DNA of 39,067 bases from an uncultured Alphaproteobacteria bacterium. Lineage in GTDB: Bacteria; Pseudomonadota; Alphaproteobacteria; HIMB59; GCA-002718135. The DNA lies in the NCBI GenBank assembly GCA_902572735.1, contig CACGGX010000012.1, positions 1 to 39,067 of the forward strand. Direction: 5' to 3'. A program made the translations under genes and the position numbers. The notes under the pieces are model-generated. The model did not search any database and was not told the origin of the DNA. It worked only from the letters and a program-made list of their open reading frames with translations. This document shows, piece after piece, positions 1 to 8,019 of the stretch. Numbering within the stretch: position 1 is the first letter of the stretch; every line of letters begins with the position of its first letter.

Positions 1-1
1 G

Positions 2-97
2 AATATTAGTAAAAGTCTAGTGTCCCAAAAAGAAACTAAATTAATTAATGCTATAATTCAAAAATATATAGATAAAAATGAAATTGATAAAAAATAA
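2..97 (+). CDS. nusB: NusB C-terminal fragment (5' end outside window)
   Basis: An open frame runs in from the left edge and stops at TAA 95-97, giving the last 31 residues of a protein. The tail contains ETKLINAIIQKYI, which resembles the final helix of the antitermination factor NusB (the SPKFINGVLDKI region). NusB directly precedes thiL in many Alphaproteobacteria, and here the frame overlaps the thiL start by 20 bases. NusB acts with NusE in rRNA antitermination. The call rests on a short tail plus gene order, so it is moderate. Confidence 0.6.
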   Translation, partial: NISKSLVSQKETKLINAIIQKYIDKNEIDKK

Positions 98-1058
98 TTT
101 ATCTGAAAAATTAATAATTAATAAATATTTAAAAAAATTAAATTTTAAAAATAAGGGAACATTTGATTTTGAAAATGATGGAGCATATTTAGACTTAATC
201 AGTAAAAATTATAAACTAACTGTTACGACTGATAATATTTCTGAAGATATAGATTTTTTCTCCAATGACGATCCTAAGTCAATAGCCCAGAAAATTACAA
301 CAGTTAATTTATCTGACATTTTTGCTATGGGAGCTGTGCCCCATTCTTATCTTTTGAATTTGCATTTACCAAATCATATTAATGAAAATTGGCTAAATTC
401 ATTTTCAAATCAATTAAAGAAAATTCAAAATAAATATGGATTTTATCTTTTGGGTGGTGATTTATCAAAATCAGATAAACTTATTGTTTCTTCAACTTTT
501 TTCGGGTCTATAAAAAAGAAATTAGAAATATTTCAAAATAAATTTAATTTATACGATGATATTTTAATAACTGGCAATATTGGCGAGTCAAAGATTGGTT
601 TAGAAATTTTAAAAAAAAAAATTTCATCAAATATAAATTTGAAGCAATATTTTATTAAAAAATATTTATATCCAACACCTTGTAAACTTGGACCATTGAT
701 TGCAAATTATATTAATTCAATGAAAGATATTTCTGATGGTCTAATTGGAGATTTAACTGATATGTTAAATGATAAATATGGTGCATTAATTAATGTAAAT
801 AAAATTCCATTAAGTGTTAAAACAAAAAAAATTCTCAATAATAAAAATAATATTAGATTAGAAGATCTTTTAAATGCTGGAGATGATTATGAACTGATAA
901 TCATATCCAGTCAAAAAAATAGAAATAAAATTTTTAATATTGCTAATAAAAATAACATTAATGTTACTTTGATAGGAAAAATAATAAGTGAAAAAGGAAT
1001 TCATTGCGATTCACATTTAGACATTAAGAATATCAAGAAATTTGATCATTTCTCCTAA
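78..1058 (+). CDS. thiL: Thiamine-monophosphate kinase
   Basis: ThiL phosphorylates thiamine monophosphate to thiamine diphosphate (TPP), the active cofactor, in the cytosol. At 326 residues it has the family's usual length. Family motifs are visible: TTDN near residues 50-53, VNLSDIFAMGA, GGDLSKSD, ISDGLIGDL and GDDYEL. The N-terminal glycine-rich motif, usually close to GDDAA, is degenerate here (NDGA at residues 33-36). The gene starts inside the nusB tail, so the two are probably co-transcribed. It pairs functionally with the riboswitch-controlled thiamine importer near 17.9-20.5 kb. Identification is secure. Confidence 0.93.
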   Translation: MKLIKNNLSEKLIINKYLKKLNFKNKGTFDFENDGAYLDLISKNYKLTVTTDNISEDIDFFSNDDPKSIAQKITTVNLSDIFAMGAVPHSYLLNLHLPNHINENWLNSFSNQLKKIQNKYGFYLLGGDLSKSDKLIVSSTFFGSIKKKLEIFQNKFNLYDDILITGNIGESKIGLEILKKKISSNINLKQYFIKKYLYPTPCKLGPLIANYINSMKDISDGLIGDLTDMLNDKYGALINVNKIPLSVKTKKILNNKNNIRLEDLLNAGDDYELIIISSQKNRNKIFNIANKNNINVTLIGKIISEKGIHCDSHLDIKNIKKFDHFS

Positions 1059-1114
1059 AAACTTGATTTTTTCTAAAGTTTCTGACATATCAGCCAAAAT
1101 TTAAGGAGTTTTCA

Positions 1115-3220
1115 ATGACAACACTGCAGGTATTAATTGTTTTATGCGGTCTAGCAGCCGTACTATATGGTCTAGTAACATCTAGGCAAATTTTATCACT
1201 TGGTTCGGGAAATGATAAAATGCAAGAAATTGCTGGCGCAATTCAAGAAGGTGCTAGAGCTTATTTAAACAGACAGTACATGACAATAGCAATTGTGGGA
1301 GTTGTTATTTTTGCTCTTATATGGATAGTTTTTGATTTGGCATCTGGAATTGGTTTTTTGATTGGAGCATTTTTCTCTGGTGCTGCAGGTTATGTTGGAA
1401 TGAATATATCGGTTAGATCTAATGTCCGTACGACGCATGCTGCAAGTAATAGCTTAGCTGAAGGTTTATCAGTATCATTTAAAGCAGGTGCTGTAACTGG
1501 AATGCTAGTTGCAGGATTTGCACTACTATCCATTGCAATTTTTTATTTTGTTTTACACAACTCTGGCTCATTCCCTGGTAGAGAGATTGTAGCTCCTTTA
1601 GTCTCTTTAGGGTTTGGCGCTTCATTAATTTCAATTTTTGCAAGACTAGGCGGTGGTATTTTTACTAAGGGTGCTGACGTTGGTGCAGATTTAGTTGGTA
1701 AAGTAGAAGCTGGTATCCCTGAAGATGACCCACGAAATCCTGCTGTTATTGCTGACAACGTTGGTGATAACGTTGGTGATTGTGCAGGTATGGCTGCAGA
1801 TCTTTTTGAAACTTACGTTGTTACAGTTGTAGCAACAATGGTTTTAGCTTCTATTTTTTTTATAGAAAATTCCTATACAATGATGATTTTTCCTTTAGCT
1901 ATTGCAGGAGTTTGTGCTCTAACTAGTATAATTGGTACTTATTTTGTTAAGCTTGGAAAAAATAATAATATCATGGCAGCTCTTTACAGAGGTTTTGCAG
2001 TTTCTGCTATTTTGTCAGCTGTATTATTATATTTTGTAACTGATTATATAGTAGGCTTAAATGCTGTTTTAGTTGTTGAGGGTACATCTACACAATTTAC
2101 TGGAATGTCACTTTTTATATGTGGTTTACTAGGTCTGATTATAACAGGCTTAATCATATGGGTAACTGAATACTATACAGGTACAAACTACAGACCCGTT
2201 CAGAGTATTGCGCAATCATCCACAACTGGTCATGGAACTAACGTTATTCAAGGTCTTGCAATTAGTTTAGAGGCAACAGCTTTACCAGCTTTAATTATTG
2301 TGGCTGGTATTATATCCACTTATTCACTAGCTGGTTTATTTGGTATAGCTATTGCTGTTACAACTATGTTAGCCTTAGCTGGTATGGTTGTTGCACTAGA
2401 CGCATATGGACCTGTAACAGATAATGCAGGGGGCATTGCAGAAATGTCAAACTTAGATGAGAATGTAAGAAAGACAACTGATGCACTTGATGCAGTTGGA
2501 AATACAACTAAAGCTGTGACTAAGGGTTATGCAATAGGATCAGCAGGTTTAGGTGCGTTAGTCCTATTTGCAGCTTATACAGAAGATCTTGATCATTTTG
2601 CTAAAGATCCAGGAAGTCCTTTATATGGAATAGAAGTTTCTTTTGATTTATCCAATCCTTACGTAGTTGTTGGCTTATTGCTAGGAGGACTACTACCTTT
2701 CTTATTTGGTGCTTTAAGTATGACTGCAGTTGGTAGAGCAGCTGGTTCAGTAGTTTTAGAAGTAAGAAGACAGTTTAAAGAGATTCCTGGTATCATGGAA
2801 GGTAAGGGTAAGCCAGAATATGGTACGTGTGTTGATATACTAACAAAGTCTGCAATTAAAGAGATGATTGTACCATCAATGTTACCTGTATTATCACCTA
2901 TTGTTGTCTATTTCGTTATATTATTTATAGCTGGTCAAGCAGCAGCTTTATCATGTTTAGGAGCACTATTACTTGGAGTGATTATAACTGGTTTATTTGT
3001 TGCAATAAGTATGACAGCTGGAGGTGGAGCTTGGGATAATGCTAAAAAATATATTGAAGATGGTAATCATGGGGGCAAAGGTAGTGAAGCTCACAAAGCG
3101 GCTGTAACAGGCGATACTGTTGGCGATCCCTATAAAGATACTGCTGGCCCAGCTGTTAATCCTATGATTAAAATTACAAATATAGTTGCACTGTTATTAT
3201 TAGCTGCAATTTCACTATAA
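1115..3220 (+). CDS. hppA: Membrane proton-translocating pyrophosphatase
   Basis: This integral inner-membrane enzyme couples pyrophosphate hydrolysis to ion export. It has 701 residues, as expected, and many membrane segments. The substrate signature [11 protein letters not shown] lies at residues 188-198, followed by the acidic run [20 protein letters not shown]. The switch position is lysine (GNTTK, K466, with T469), the signature of potassium-independent H+-pumping enzymes; potassium-dependent forms have alanine there. The start has a clear AAGGAG site at 1103-1108, one of the best in the window, which suggests high expression. It is convergent with bamE, with 6 bases between the stops. 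Following thiL is normal for this group. Confidence 0.97.
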   Translation: MTTLQVLIVLCGLAAVLYGLVTSRQILSLGSGNDKMQEIAGAIQEGARAYLNRQYMTIAIVGVVIFALIWIVFDLASGIGFLIGAFFSGAAGYVGMNISVRSNVRTTHAASNSLAEGLSVSFKAGAVTGMLVAGFALLSIAIFYFVLHNSGSFPGREIVAPLVSLGFGASLISIFARLGGGIFTKGADVGADLVGKVEAGIPEDDPRNPAVIADNVGDNVGDCAGMAADLFETYVVTVVATMVLASIFFIENSYTMMIFPLAIAGVCALTSIIGTYFVKLGKNNNIMAALYRGFAVSAILSAVLLYFVTDYIVGLNAVLVVEGTSTQFTGMSLFICGLLGLIITGLIIWVTEYYTGTNYRPVQSIAQSSTTGHGTNVIQGLAISLEATALPALIIVAGIISTYSLAGLFGIAIAVTTMLALAGMVVALDAYGPVTDNAGGIAEMSNLDENVRKTTDALDAVGNTTKAVTKGYAIGSAGLGALVLFAAYTEDLDHFAKDPGSPLYGIEVSFDLSNPYVVVGLLLGGLLPFLFGALSMTAVGRAAGSVVLEVRRQFKEIPGIMEGKGKPEYGTCVDILTKSAIKEMIVPSMLPVLSPIVVYFVILFIAGQAAALSCLGALLLGVIITGLFVAISMTAGGGAWDNAKKYIEDGNHGGKGSEAHKAAVTGDTVGDPYKDTAGPAVNPMIKITNIVALLLLAAISL

Positions 3221-3226
3221 ATAAAA

Positions 3227-3655
3227 CTAAGGAGTAGTTGGTAATTCTTGTTGAGTTCCAACTCCTCCAAATATTTTTTCTAGCAAGCCTCTTTTTACAA
3301 TCTGGTTGGATGTTTTATCTTCTGAAAATTTTATATTATCAATATCTTTTGTGTTAAATACTTTTGTTTCAATTATTTCTTCATTTTTATTCATTTTAAA
3401 AACAAAAACATAGCTATATTTTATTTCTTTTTTAAAAATTGATTTTTTTTGACTTTTTTCTGAAAAATAAAAAAATTTATTTTCTATTGGATCTATGTAG
3501 CTTGGGTTGCCGAGTTTGCTAATTAATTTTTCTTTATTAGTAAAATTAATTTCATTTAATTCTTCATTATTTAAAATTTTTCCAGAATACGTCGTTTTAT
3601 TTGAACAATTTGCTAAAATAAAAAAAATACATATATAAAAAATAGTTTTAACCAT
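3227..3655 (-). CDS. bamE: Outer membrane assembly lipoprotein BamE/SmpA family
   Basis: The 142-residue protein begins with a lipoprotein signal peptide ending in a lipobox (ILANC, acylated Cys17). The core LGNPSYIDPIENKFFYFSE matches the BamE/SmpA fold, which supports BamA-mediated beta-barrel insertion at the outer membrane. The position next to the bc1 chaperone gene also fits, since many Alphaproteobacteria have bamE divergent from it. The start codon is only 2 bases from that divergent gene, so its promoter must lie in the neighbour's coding sequence. The C-terminal tail is proline/threonine-rich. Sequence similarity is modest but the context is strong. Confidence 0.8.
   Translation of the reverse strand: MVKTIFYICIFFILANCSNKTTYSGKILNNEELNEINFTNKEKLISKLGNPSYIDPIENKFFYFSEKSQKKSIFKKEIKYSYVFVFKMNKNEEIIETKVFNTKDIDNIKFSEDKTSNQIVKRGLLEKIFGGVGTQQELPTTP
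3610..3637 (+). promoter_or_regulatory. Candidate promoter for the bc1 chaperone gene
   Basis: TTGCTA at 3610-3615 and TATATA at 3632-3637 are separated by 16 bases. Transcription would start near 3644, leaving a leader of about 14 bases. The elements lie inside the 5' part of bamE on the opposite strand, as the 2-base gap between the divergent starts requires. Confidence 0.35.
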
Positions 3656-3657
3656 TA

Positions 3658-4149
3658 ATGATTTTACAATACTTTAAAAAAAAAGAAAATAAAGAGCAAA
3701 TAATTGCAGCAAAGCAATACAAAAAAATAATATCTGAAAGTAACATGTTTTTAAATGAAAACAATTTTTTTAAAGAAAGAAACTATAAAACATCTTTTGA
3801 AATTGTATCTATTTTTTTAATTATGTTTATTCGCAGAAATCTATTAGAATACAATAGAAGCCTTTATTTAAAAGTAAATGATGAATTGATATCTTTATTC
3901 ATCTCTGATTTAGATGAATCTCTAAGAGCCAAGGGTATCGGAGATATATCTATTGGAAAGTATGTTAAAACTTACGTAAAAAAATTTTATTTTAGAATAA
4001 AGAAATTTCCAGATAACAATAATCTTTATAAAAATGAATCATTTATTGAATATCTTAAAATAACAGATTTAATTAAAAATGAGGATTATGTTAAAGTTTC
4101 CAGAAAATTTAATCATAAATTTGCAGAATTTATCAACTCTTCAAACTAA
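3658..4149 (+). CDS. Ubiquinol-cytochrome c chaperone (CBP3) family protein
   Basis: The 163-residue protein contains a stretch around residues 80-115 (FISDLDESLRAKGIGDISIG, then KYVKTYVKKFYFRI) typical of the CBP3/UQCC1 family. There the conserved core is an acidic DMDxxLRxxGVGD motif followed by a basic helix. The family helps cytochrome b mature and the bc1 complex assemble. In Alphaproteobacteria it usually lies between bamE and plsX with a DUF177/YceD gene; no YceD frame is present here and rpmF follows directly. There is no signal peptide, which fits action at the cytosolic face. Confidence 0.8.
   Translation: MILQYFKKKENKEQIIAAKQYKKIISESNMFLNENNFFKERNYKTSFEIVSIFLIMFIRRNLLEYNRSLYLKVNDELISLFISDLDESLRAKGIGDISIGKYVKTYVKKFYFRIKKFPDNNNLYKNESFIEYLKITDLIKNEDYVKVSRKFNHKFAEFINSSN
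3661..3666 (-). promoter_or_regulatory. Candidate -10 box for bamE, implying a near-leaderless mRNA
   Basis: On the minus strand TAAAAT ends 5 bases before the bamE start codon, so transcription would begin at or next to the ATG. No good -35 is visible; the upstream bases are a T-run. In DNA this AT-rich a five-of-six match can occur by chance, so confidence is low. Confidence 0.3.
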
Positions 4150-4219
4150 GACGTTAAATTTCTATACAAATATTGCAATTTTATCTTGAATTAATTTTAA
4201 AAACTAATAATTGGAAAAA

Positions 4220-4411
4220 ATGGCCGTTCCTAAAAGAAAAACTAGTGTATCAAAAAGAAATATGAGACGATCCCATAATTCTCTTAAAAAATTAAATATT
4301 GTTTTGGATAAAGACTCTGGTGAGCCAAGATTATCTCATAGGATAGATCTTTCCACGGGTATGTACAAGGGTCGAGAAATTCTCAAAAAAAAATCAAAAG
4401 AAAATAATTAA
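4220..4411 (+). CDS. rpmF: Ribosomal protein L32
   Basis: L32 is a small protein of the large ribosomal subunit. The start [19 protein letters not shown] is diagnostic. I start at ATG 4220 rather than the in-frame TTG nine bases upstream because L32 proteins begin MAVPK. The protein has 63 residues, the usual size. The usual yceD-rpmF-plsX order of bacteria is kept except that yceD is missing. The stop lies 3 bases before plsX, so the two are probably translated from one mRNA. Confidence 0.95.
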   Translation: MAVPKRKTSVSKRNMRRSHNSLKKLNIVLDKDSGEPRLSHRIDLSTGMYKGREILKKKSKENN

Positions 4412-4414
4412 GTA

Positions 4415-5428
4415 ATGTCTGAAGGGCAAGTATCAATTGCCATAGATGCAATGGGTGGGGAGAATAGTCCTTACAAAGTTTTAAAAGGTGTTGAAATTTT
4501 TCTTCAAAAAGAAAAAAATACCAAATTCATTTTTTTTGGTGATGAATTATTAATTAATCAAAATATAAAAAAAAATAATTTAAACATTATTAATTTTGAA
4601 ATTGTAAACACTGAAGATATTATTTCTGATGAAGATAGTGTTAATACTATTTTGAGATCTAAAAAAAATAGTAGCATCTATAAAGCTTTAGAGTTCGCAA
4701 AAAATAATGAGAAATCAGGCTTTGTATCATCTGGAAGTACTGCTGCTATAATGATTCTTTCAAGACTTCATATGGGAATGATTGAAGGAATTGATAGACC
4801 AGCTATTTGCTCGTTAGTCCCAAACCAAAAAAATTACTCACTTATGTTAGACTTAGGGGCAAACGTTTTAGTTAGTGGATCAAACTTGTTTCAATTTGCG
4901 CTGATGGGTTATTGTTATTATTCGATAATAAATAAAAATAAAAAACCAAAAATAGGTATTTTAAATATTGGAACAGAAAATAATAAGGGTTTAGAATTTC
5001 TTCAGGATGCAGCAGATTTAATTCAATCAAGTTTTTTAAAAGAATACTTTATAGGCTTTATAGAACCTAATAAAATAACATCTGGTGATTGTGATATAAT
5101 TGTTTCTGACGGTTACACTGGAAACATAATGCTTAAATCTGCAGAGGGTATTTCAAACTTTATAACATCTAATTTAAGAGAGATTTTTAATAAATCATTA
5201 ATTAATAAAATTTCATACAAATTAATTGAGAAAGATCTAAAAAAATTAAAAGATCAAGTTAATCCAGATATTTATAATGGAGCTACCTTGATAGGTTTAA
5301 ATGGTATTTCGGTTAAAAGTCATGGCAATGCCAACCCCATTGCTTTCAGTTATGCGTTGAAACAGTGTCATAATTTTATTACTAATAATCTTAATAAACA
5401 AATTATAAATTCTATAAGTAATATATAA
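4415..5428 (+). CDS. plsX: Phosphate acyltransferase PlsX
   Basis: PlsX converts acyl-ACP and phosphate to acyl-phosphate, the first step of phospholipid synthesis by the PlsX/PlsY route. The protein has 337 residues. The start region IAIDAMGGENSP, the FVSSGSTAAIM motif, the LGANV motif and the VSDGYTGNIMLKSAEG motif are characteristic. It starts 3 bases after rpmF and its stop codon overlaps the ihfA start by one base. The fabH gene that commonly follows plsX is absent here. PlsX is a peripheral membrane enzyme and shows no signal peptide. Confidence 0.96.
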   Translation: MSEGQVSIAIDAMGGENSPYKVLKGVEIFLQKEKNTKFIFFGDELLINQNIKKNNLNIINFEIVNTEDIISDEDSVNTILRSKKNSSIYKALEFAKNNEKSGFVSSGSTAAIMILSRLHMGMIEGIDRPAICSLVPNQKNYSLMLDLGANVLVSGSNLFQFALMGYCYYSIINKNKKPKIGILNIGTENNKGLEFLQDAADLIQSSFLKEYFIGFIEPNKITSGDCDIIVSDGYTGNIMLKSAEGISNFITSNLREIFNKSLINKISYKLIEKDLKKLKDQVNPDIYNGATLIGLNGISVKSHGNANPIAFSYALKQCHNFITNNLNKQIINSISNI

Positions 5429-5730
5429 TGGATAAGCATAATATATCTAGAGATGAAATTGCTGATGCAATGAAAAGTGAATTTGGCTTTAATAGAAAAC
5501 TATGTCTAGATATTGTAAATGATATTATCGATATAATTATTGATGGTCTTCAGCTAGATAAAAAGGTTAAAATTCATAACTTTGGTACCTTTAAACTTAA
5601 TAAAAAGAATAGTAGAATTGGAAGAAATCCAAAAACTAAAGAAGAATTCAATATTTCCAGTAGAAATGTTATAACTTTTAAAGCTAGTAAAATATTATTA
5701 AAATATATTAATAATAATATTAATGATTAA
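5428..5730 (+). CDS. ihfA: Integration host factor alpha subunit
   Basis: This 100-residue DNA-bending protein belongs to the HU/IHF family. The DNA-binding arm motif RIGRNPKTKEE and the preceding VKIHNFGTFKL strand are clear. The position between plsX and a MerR gene is the classic alphaproteobacterial slot for ihfA rather than hup, which is why I choose the alpha subunit. The start overlaps the plsX stop by one base, and the end overlaps the next gene by 8 bases, so translation is probably coupled. A partner IhfB is not in the window. Confidence 0.88.
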   Translation: MDKHNISRDEIADAMKSEFGFNRKLCLDIVNDIIDIIIDGLQLDKKVKIHNFGTFKLNKKNSRIGRNPKTKEEFNISSRNVITFKASKILLKYINNNIND

Positions 5731-6106
5731 TAAAAAATATTTGAATATTTCTGAAGTTTCAAAGTTGTTGCAAATAGAGGAGCATAAAATTAGATATTGG
5801 GACTCTTTTGATCCAAAAACAAACAAATACAGAATAGAGGGTATTTCAACAAAAAGCAAAGGTGGGACAAGGTACTTTAATAAAGAAAATATTAAAAAAC
5901 TCCAAAAATTAAAAAAAATTCTTTATGAAGGAGATAATCAGAATTATTCAATTAAATTAGCGGAAAAAATATTAAATTCTAACATCAAGCAGTCTATTAA
6001 AAAAGATGAAACAAAAATAAATTCTCAAGATCCAAATAATGTCGAAAAATTTGAACAGATTCTTAATAAAATGAGATTATTGTTGAAAAACAGCAAAGGA
6101 TTATAA
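5723..6106 (+). CDS. MerR-family transcriptional regulator
   Basis: The 127-residue protein has an N-terminal MerR helix-turn-helix: ISEVSKLLQIEEHKIRYWD near residues 9-27, then a wing ending in GGTRYFNKENI. A basic, lysine-rich C-terminal part follows with no cysteine cluster or ligand domain, so no metal or drug specificity can be proposed. This gene follows ihfA in most Alphaproteobacteria and its target is generally unassigned. It overlaps ihfA by 8 bases. The 156 bases that follow, up to the rhodopsin gene, are A/T tracts with no hairpin terminator and no convincing promoter. Confidence 0.85.
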   Translation: MINKKYLNISEVSKLLQIEEHKIRYWDSFDPKTNKYRIEGISTKSKGGTRYFNKENIKKLQKLKKILYEGDNQNYSIKLAEKILNSNIKQSIKKDETKINSQDPNNVEKFEQILNKMRLLLKNSKGL

Positions 6107-6251
6107 TTTTATAAAAAAAAATACATATATTTCAGTAACTTAATTTAAAAATTTATACAAAAAATAAGAAAAAAAAAGTTATTTTTAATGTTTTATTTGT
6201 TCGTCAATTAAAATATATGAACCTCATCTTATTAGTAAGGAAACAAACTAT

Positions 6252-6257
6252 AAGGAG
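6252..6257 (+). promoter_or_regulatory. Strong ribosome binding site of proteorhodopsin
   Basis: AAGGAG sits 5 bases upstream of the ATG at 6263, almost the same sequence and spacing as before hppA. Most other genes in the window have no such site, so it marks a highly translated gene and fixes the start. Confidence 0.8.
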
Positions 6258-6262
6258 TTTTT

Positions 6263-7027
6263 ATGTTAAATAAGACTAGTCTATTAGGTATCATTGCTGC
6301 GACTATAGCGTTTATAGCTGTTCCAGCATTTGCTGCCGATACCTTCCTAGGTGAAGGTGATTTCGTAGGTATTACTTTCTGGATTGTTTCAATCGGAATG
6401 TGGGCATCTACTATATTCTTCTTTTATGAAGGTATGAGAGTTTCTTCTAAATGGAGAACTTCAATGGTTGTTGCAGGGCTTATTACTTTTATAGCTGCTG
6501 TTCACTATATGTACATGAGAGACTTTTGGGTTGCTACAGGTGAATCACCAACAGTATATAGATATATTGATTGGATTTTAACTGTGCCACTTCAAATGGT
6601 TGAATTCTTTTTAATTCTAGTTGCTGCCGGCGCAGCTGTATCTAGTGGTGCTTTCTATAGATTGCTCATTGGTACGCTTGTTATGATAGTTGGTGGATAC
6701 CTTGGAGAAGCTGGACATATTTCAGTATTGCTTGGTTTCATTATTGGTATGATCGGTTGGGCTGTAATCATTTGGGAGATTTTCCGAGGTGAGGCAAGTC
6801 AGGCTGCTACAACTAAAGAATCAGTAACATCTGCATTCAATGCAATGAGATTAATTGTATTAGTTGGATGGGCAATCTATCCACTTGGATATGTGTTCGG
6901 TTTAATGATGGGTTCAGTTGATGCTGATACTCTAAACTGGATTTATAACCTTGCAGATTTTATTAACAAAATCTTATTCGGTTTAATTATCTGGAACGCT
7001 GCTGCTAAAGACTCAGCAACTGCATAA
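6263..7027 (+). CDS. Proteorhodopsin, light-driven proton pump, blue-tuned
   Basis: This 254-residue type I rhodopsin has a signal peptide (about residues 1-24, cleavage after AFA) and seven membrane helices. The retinal Schiff-base lysine is K236 (FINKILFG). The proton acceptor is D103 in RYIDWILTVPL, the proton donor is E114, and the acceptor-partner histidine is H81. This D/E pair marks an outward proton pump. The spectral tuning site is Q111 (DWILTVPLQ), the residue of blue-absorbing forms. It has its own strong ribosome binding site and terminator, so it is a single-gene unit. Retinal-forming genes (blh, crt) are not adjacent. Identification is essentially certain. Confidence 0.98.
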   Translation: MLNKTSLLGIIAATIAFIAVPAFAADTFLGEGDFVGITFWIVSIGMWASTIFFFYEGMRVSSKWRTSMVVAGLITFIAAVHYMYMRDFWVATGESPTVYRYIDWILTVPLQMVEFFLILVAAGAAVSSGAFYRLLIGTLVMIVGGYLGEAGHISVLLGFIIGMIGWAVIIWEIFRGEASQAATTKESVTSAFNAMRLIVLVGWAIYPLGYVFGLMMGSVDADTLNWIYNLADFINKILFGLIIWNAAAKDSATA

Positions 7028-7050
7028 TTAAATAATTAAATAATGTTTAA

Positions 7051-7077
7051 AAACCCTCTATTTAGAGGGTTTTTTTT
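7051..7077 (+). terminator. Rho-independent terminator of proteorhodopsin
   Basis: A perfect 10-base inverted repeat (7051-7060 with 7063-7072, core CCCTCTA/TAGAGGG) is followed by an unbroken T-run to 7077. It begins 23 bases after the stop codon and separates the rhodopsin from rplM. Confidence 0.92.
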
Positions 7078-7123
7078 ATTAAATTATTGACTTAATTTTT
7101 CAATATATGTATTTGGGCACGCG

Positions 7124-7582
7124 ATGAAAACATTTTCTCTTAAGAAAAGTGATATTAATAAAAAGTGGGTTTTAATTGATGCTAAAGATGCAGTTTTAGG
7201 AAGACTTGCTGTAATCTCTGCAAATATCCTAAGAGGTAAAAATAAGCCTGAATATACACCTAATCAAGACTGTGGTGATAATTTGATCATAATTAATTCT
7301 GATAAAATTCATCTTAAAGGTAAAAAAGGTGATAATAAAATCTATTACAGACATACTGGTTATCCAGGAGGAATAAAAGAAACAACTCCTAACAAAATGA
7401 AAGAAAAAAACAAATCTGATGAAATAATCAAGCTCGCAATAAAAAGAATGATTCCAAGCGGGCCTCTCGGTAGACAACAATTATCTAATTGTAAGATATA
7501 TAGAGACGAAAATCATAAACACGAAGCTCAAAACCCTCAAATCATTGATATAGCATTAATGAATAATAAAAATAAAATTTAA
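7124..7582 (+). CDS. rplM: Ribosomal protein L13
   Basis: L13 is an early-assembling protein of the large subunit. Recognisable parts are the start region [16 protein letters not shown], the [10 protein letters not shown] motif and the [12 protein letters not shown] motif. The protein has 152 residues, a normal length. It is paired with rpsI 2 bases downstream, the universal bacterial order. A TTGACT at 7087-7092 could be its -35 element, but no good -10 follows at proper spacing, so I do not annotate a promoter. Confidence 0.97.
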   Translation: MKTFSLKKSDINKKWVLIDAKDAVLGRLAVISANILRGKNKPEYTPNQDCGDNLIIINSDKIHLKGKKGDNKIYYRHTGYPGGIKETTPNKMKEKNKSDEIIKLAIKRMIPSGPLGRQQLSNCKIYRDENHKHEAQNPQIIDIALMNNKNKI

Positions 7583-7584
7583 CT

Positions 7585-8013
7585 ATGGAAAATCAAGAAA
7601 ATCAAATTGAAAATATTTTAGATAATAAAGAAAGAGCTTATGCTACTGGAAAAAGAAAAAATTCTATAGCAAGAGTCTGGCTTAAAAGAGGTAGTGGTGA
7701 GATTAAAATCAATGGTAAACCTCTAGATAAATATTTTTCAAGACCCGTACTGCAAATGATAGTTAATCAGCCTTTGGATGTTGTTAAAGCTGACAACTCG
7801 TATGAGATTATGGCTTCAGTTAAAGGCGGAGGACTTTCTGGTCAAGCTGGTGCTATAAGACATGGTATTAGCAAGGCACTCAGCTTATATGATCAAACAA
7901 ATAGACCGCCTCTAAAAAAAGTTGGTTTTCTTACAAGAGACCCAAGAGTTGTTGAAAGAAAAAAAGCTGGTTTAGCAAAAGCCAGAAGAAGTTATCAATT
8001 CTCTAAGAGATAA
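7585..8013 (+). CDS. rpsI: Ribosomal protein S9
   Basis: S9 belongs to the small-subunit head, and its C-terminal tail reaches the P-site tRNA. The 142-residue protein has the family features: a short acidic N-terminal extension, [29 protein letters not shown], and the basic tail ending in YQFSKR. The last SKR residues are the universal tRNA-contacting end. It lies 2 bases after rplM and 6 bases before argC, so argC and the genes after it are probably transcribed from the ribosomal protein promoter. Confidence 0.97.
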   Translation: MENQENQIENILDNKERAYATGKRKNSIARVWLKRGSGEIKINGKPLDKYFSRPVLQMIVNQPLDVVKADNSYEIMASVKGGGLSGQAGAIRHGISKALSLYDQTNRPPLKKVGFLTRDPRVVERKKAGLAKARRSYQFSKR

Positions 8014-8019
8014 ATTCTC

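Noticed and set aside
6107..6262. Possible promoter for proteorhodopsin in the AT-rich gap
   Set aside because: Several -10-like strings exist (such as TATATG at 6214-6219), but none has a good -35 at 16-18 bases, so no single promoter can be supported.
7087..7115. TTGACT as a -35 box of the rplM promoter
   Set aside because: The bases 17 downstream (TATTTG) match the -10 consensus poorly; it remains possible but is not annotated.
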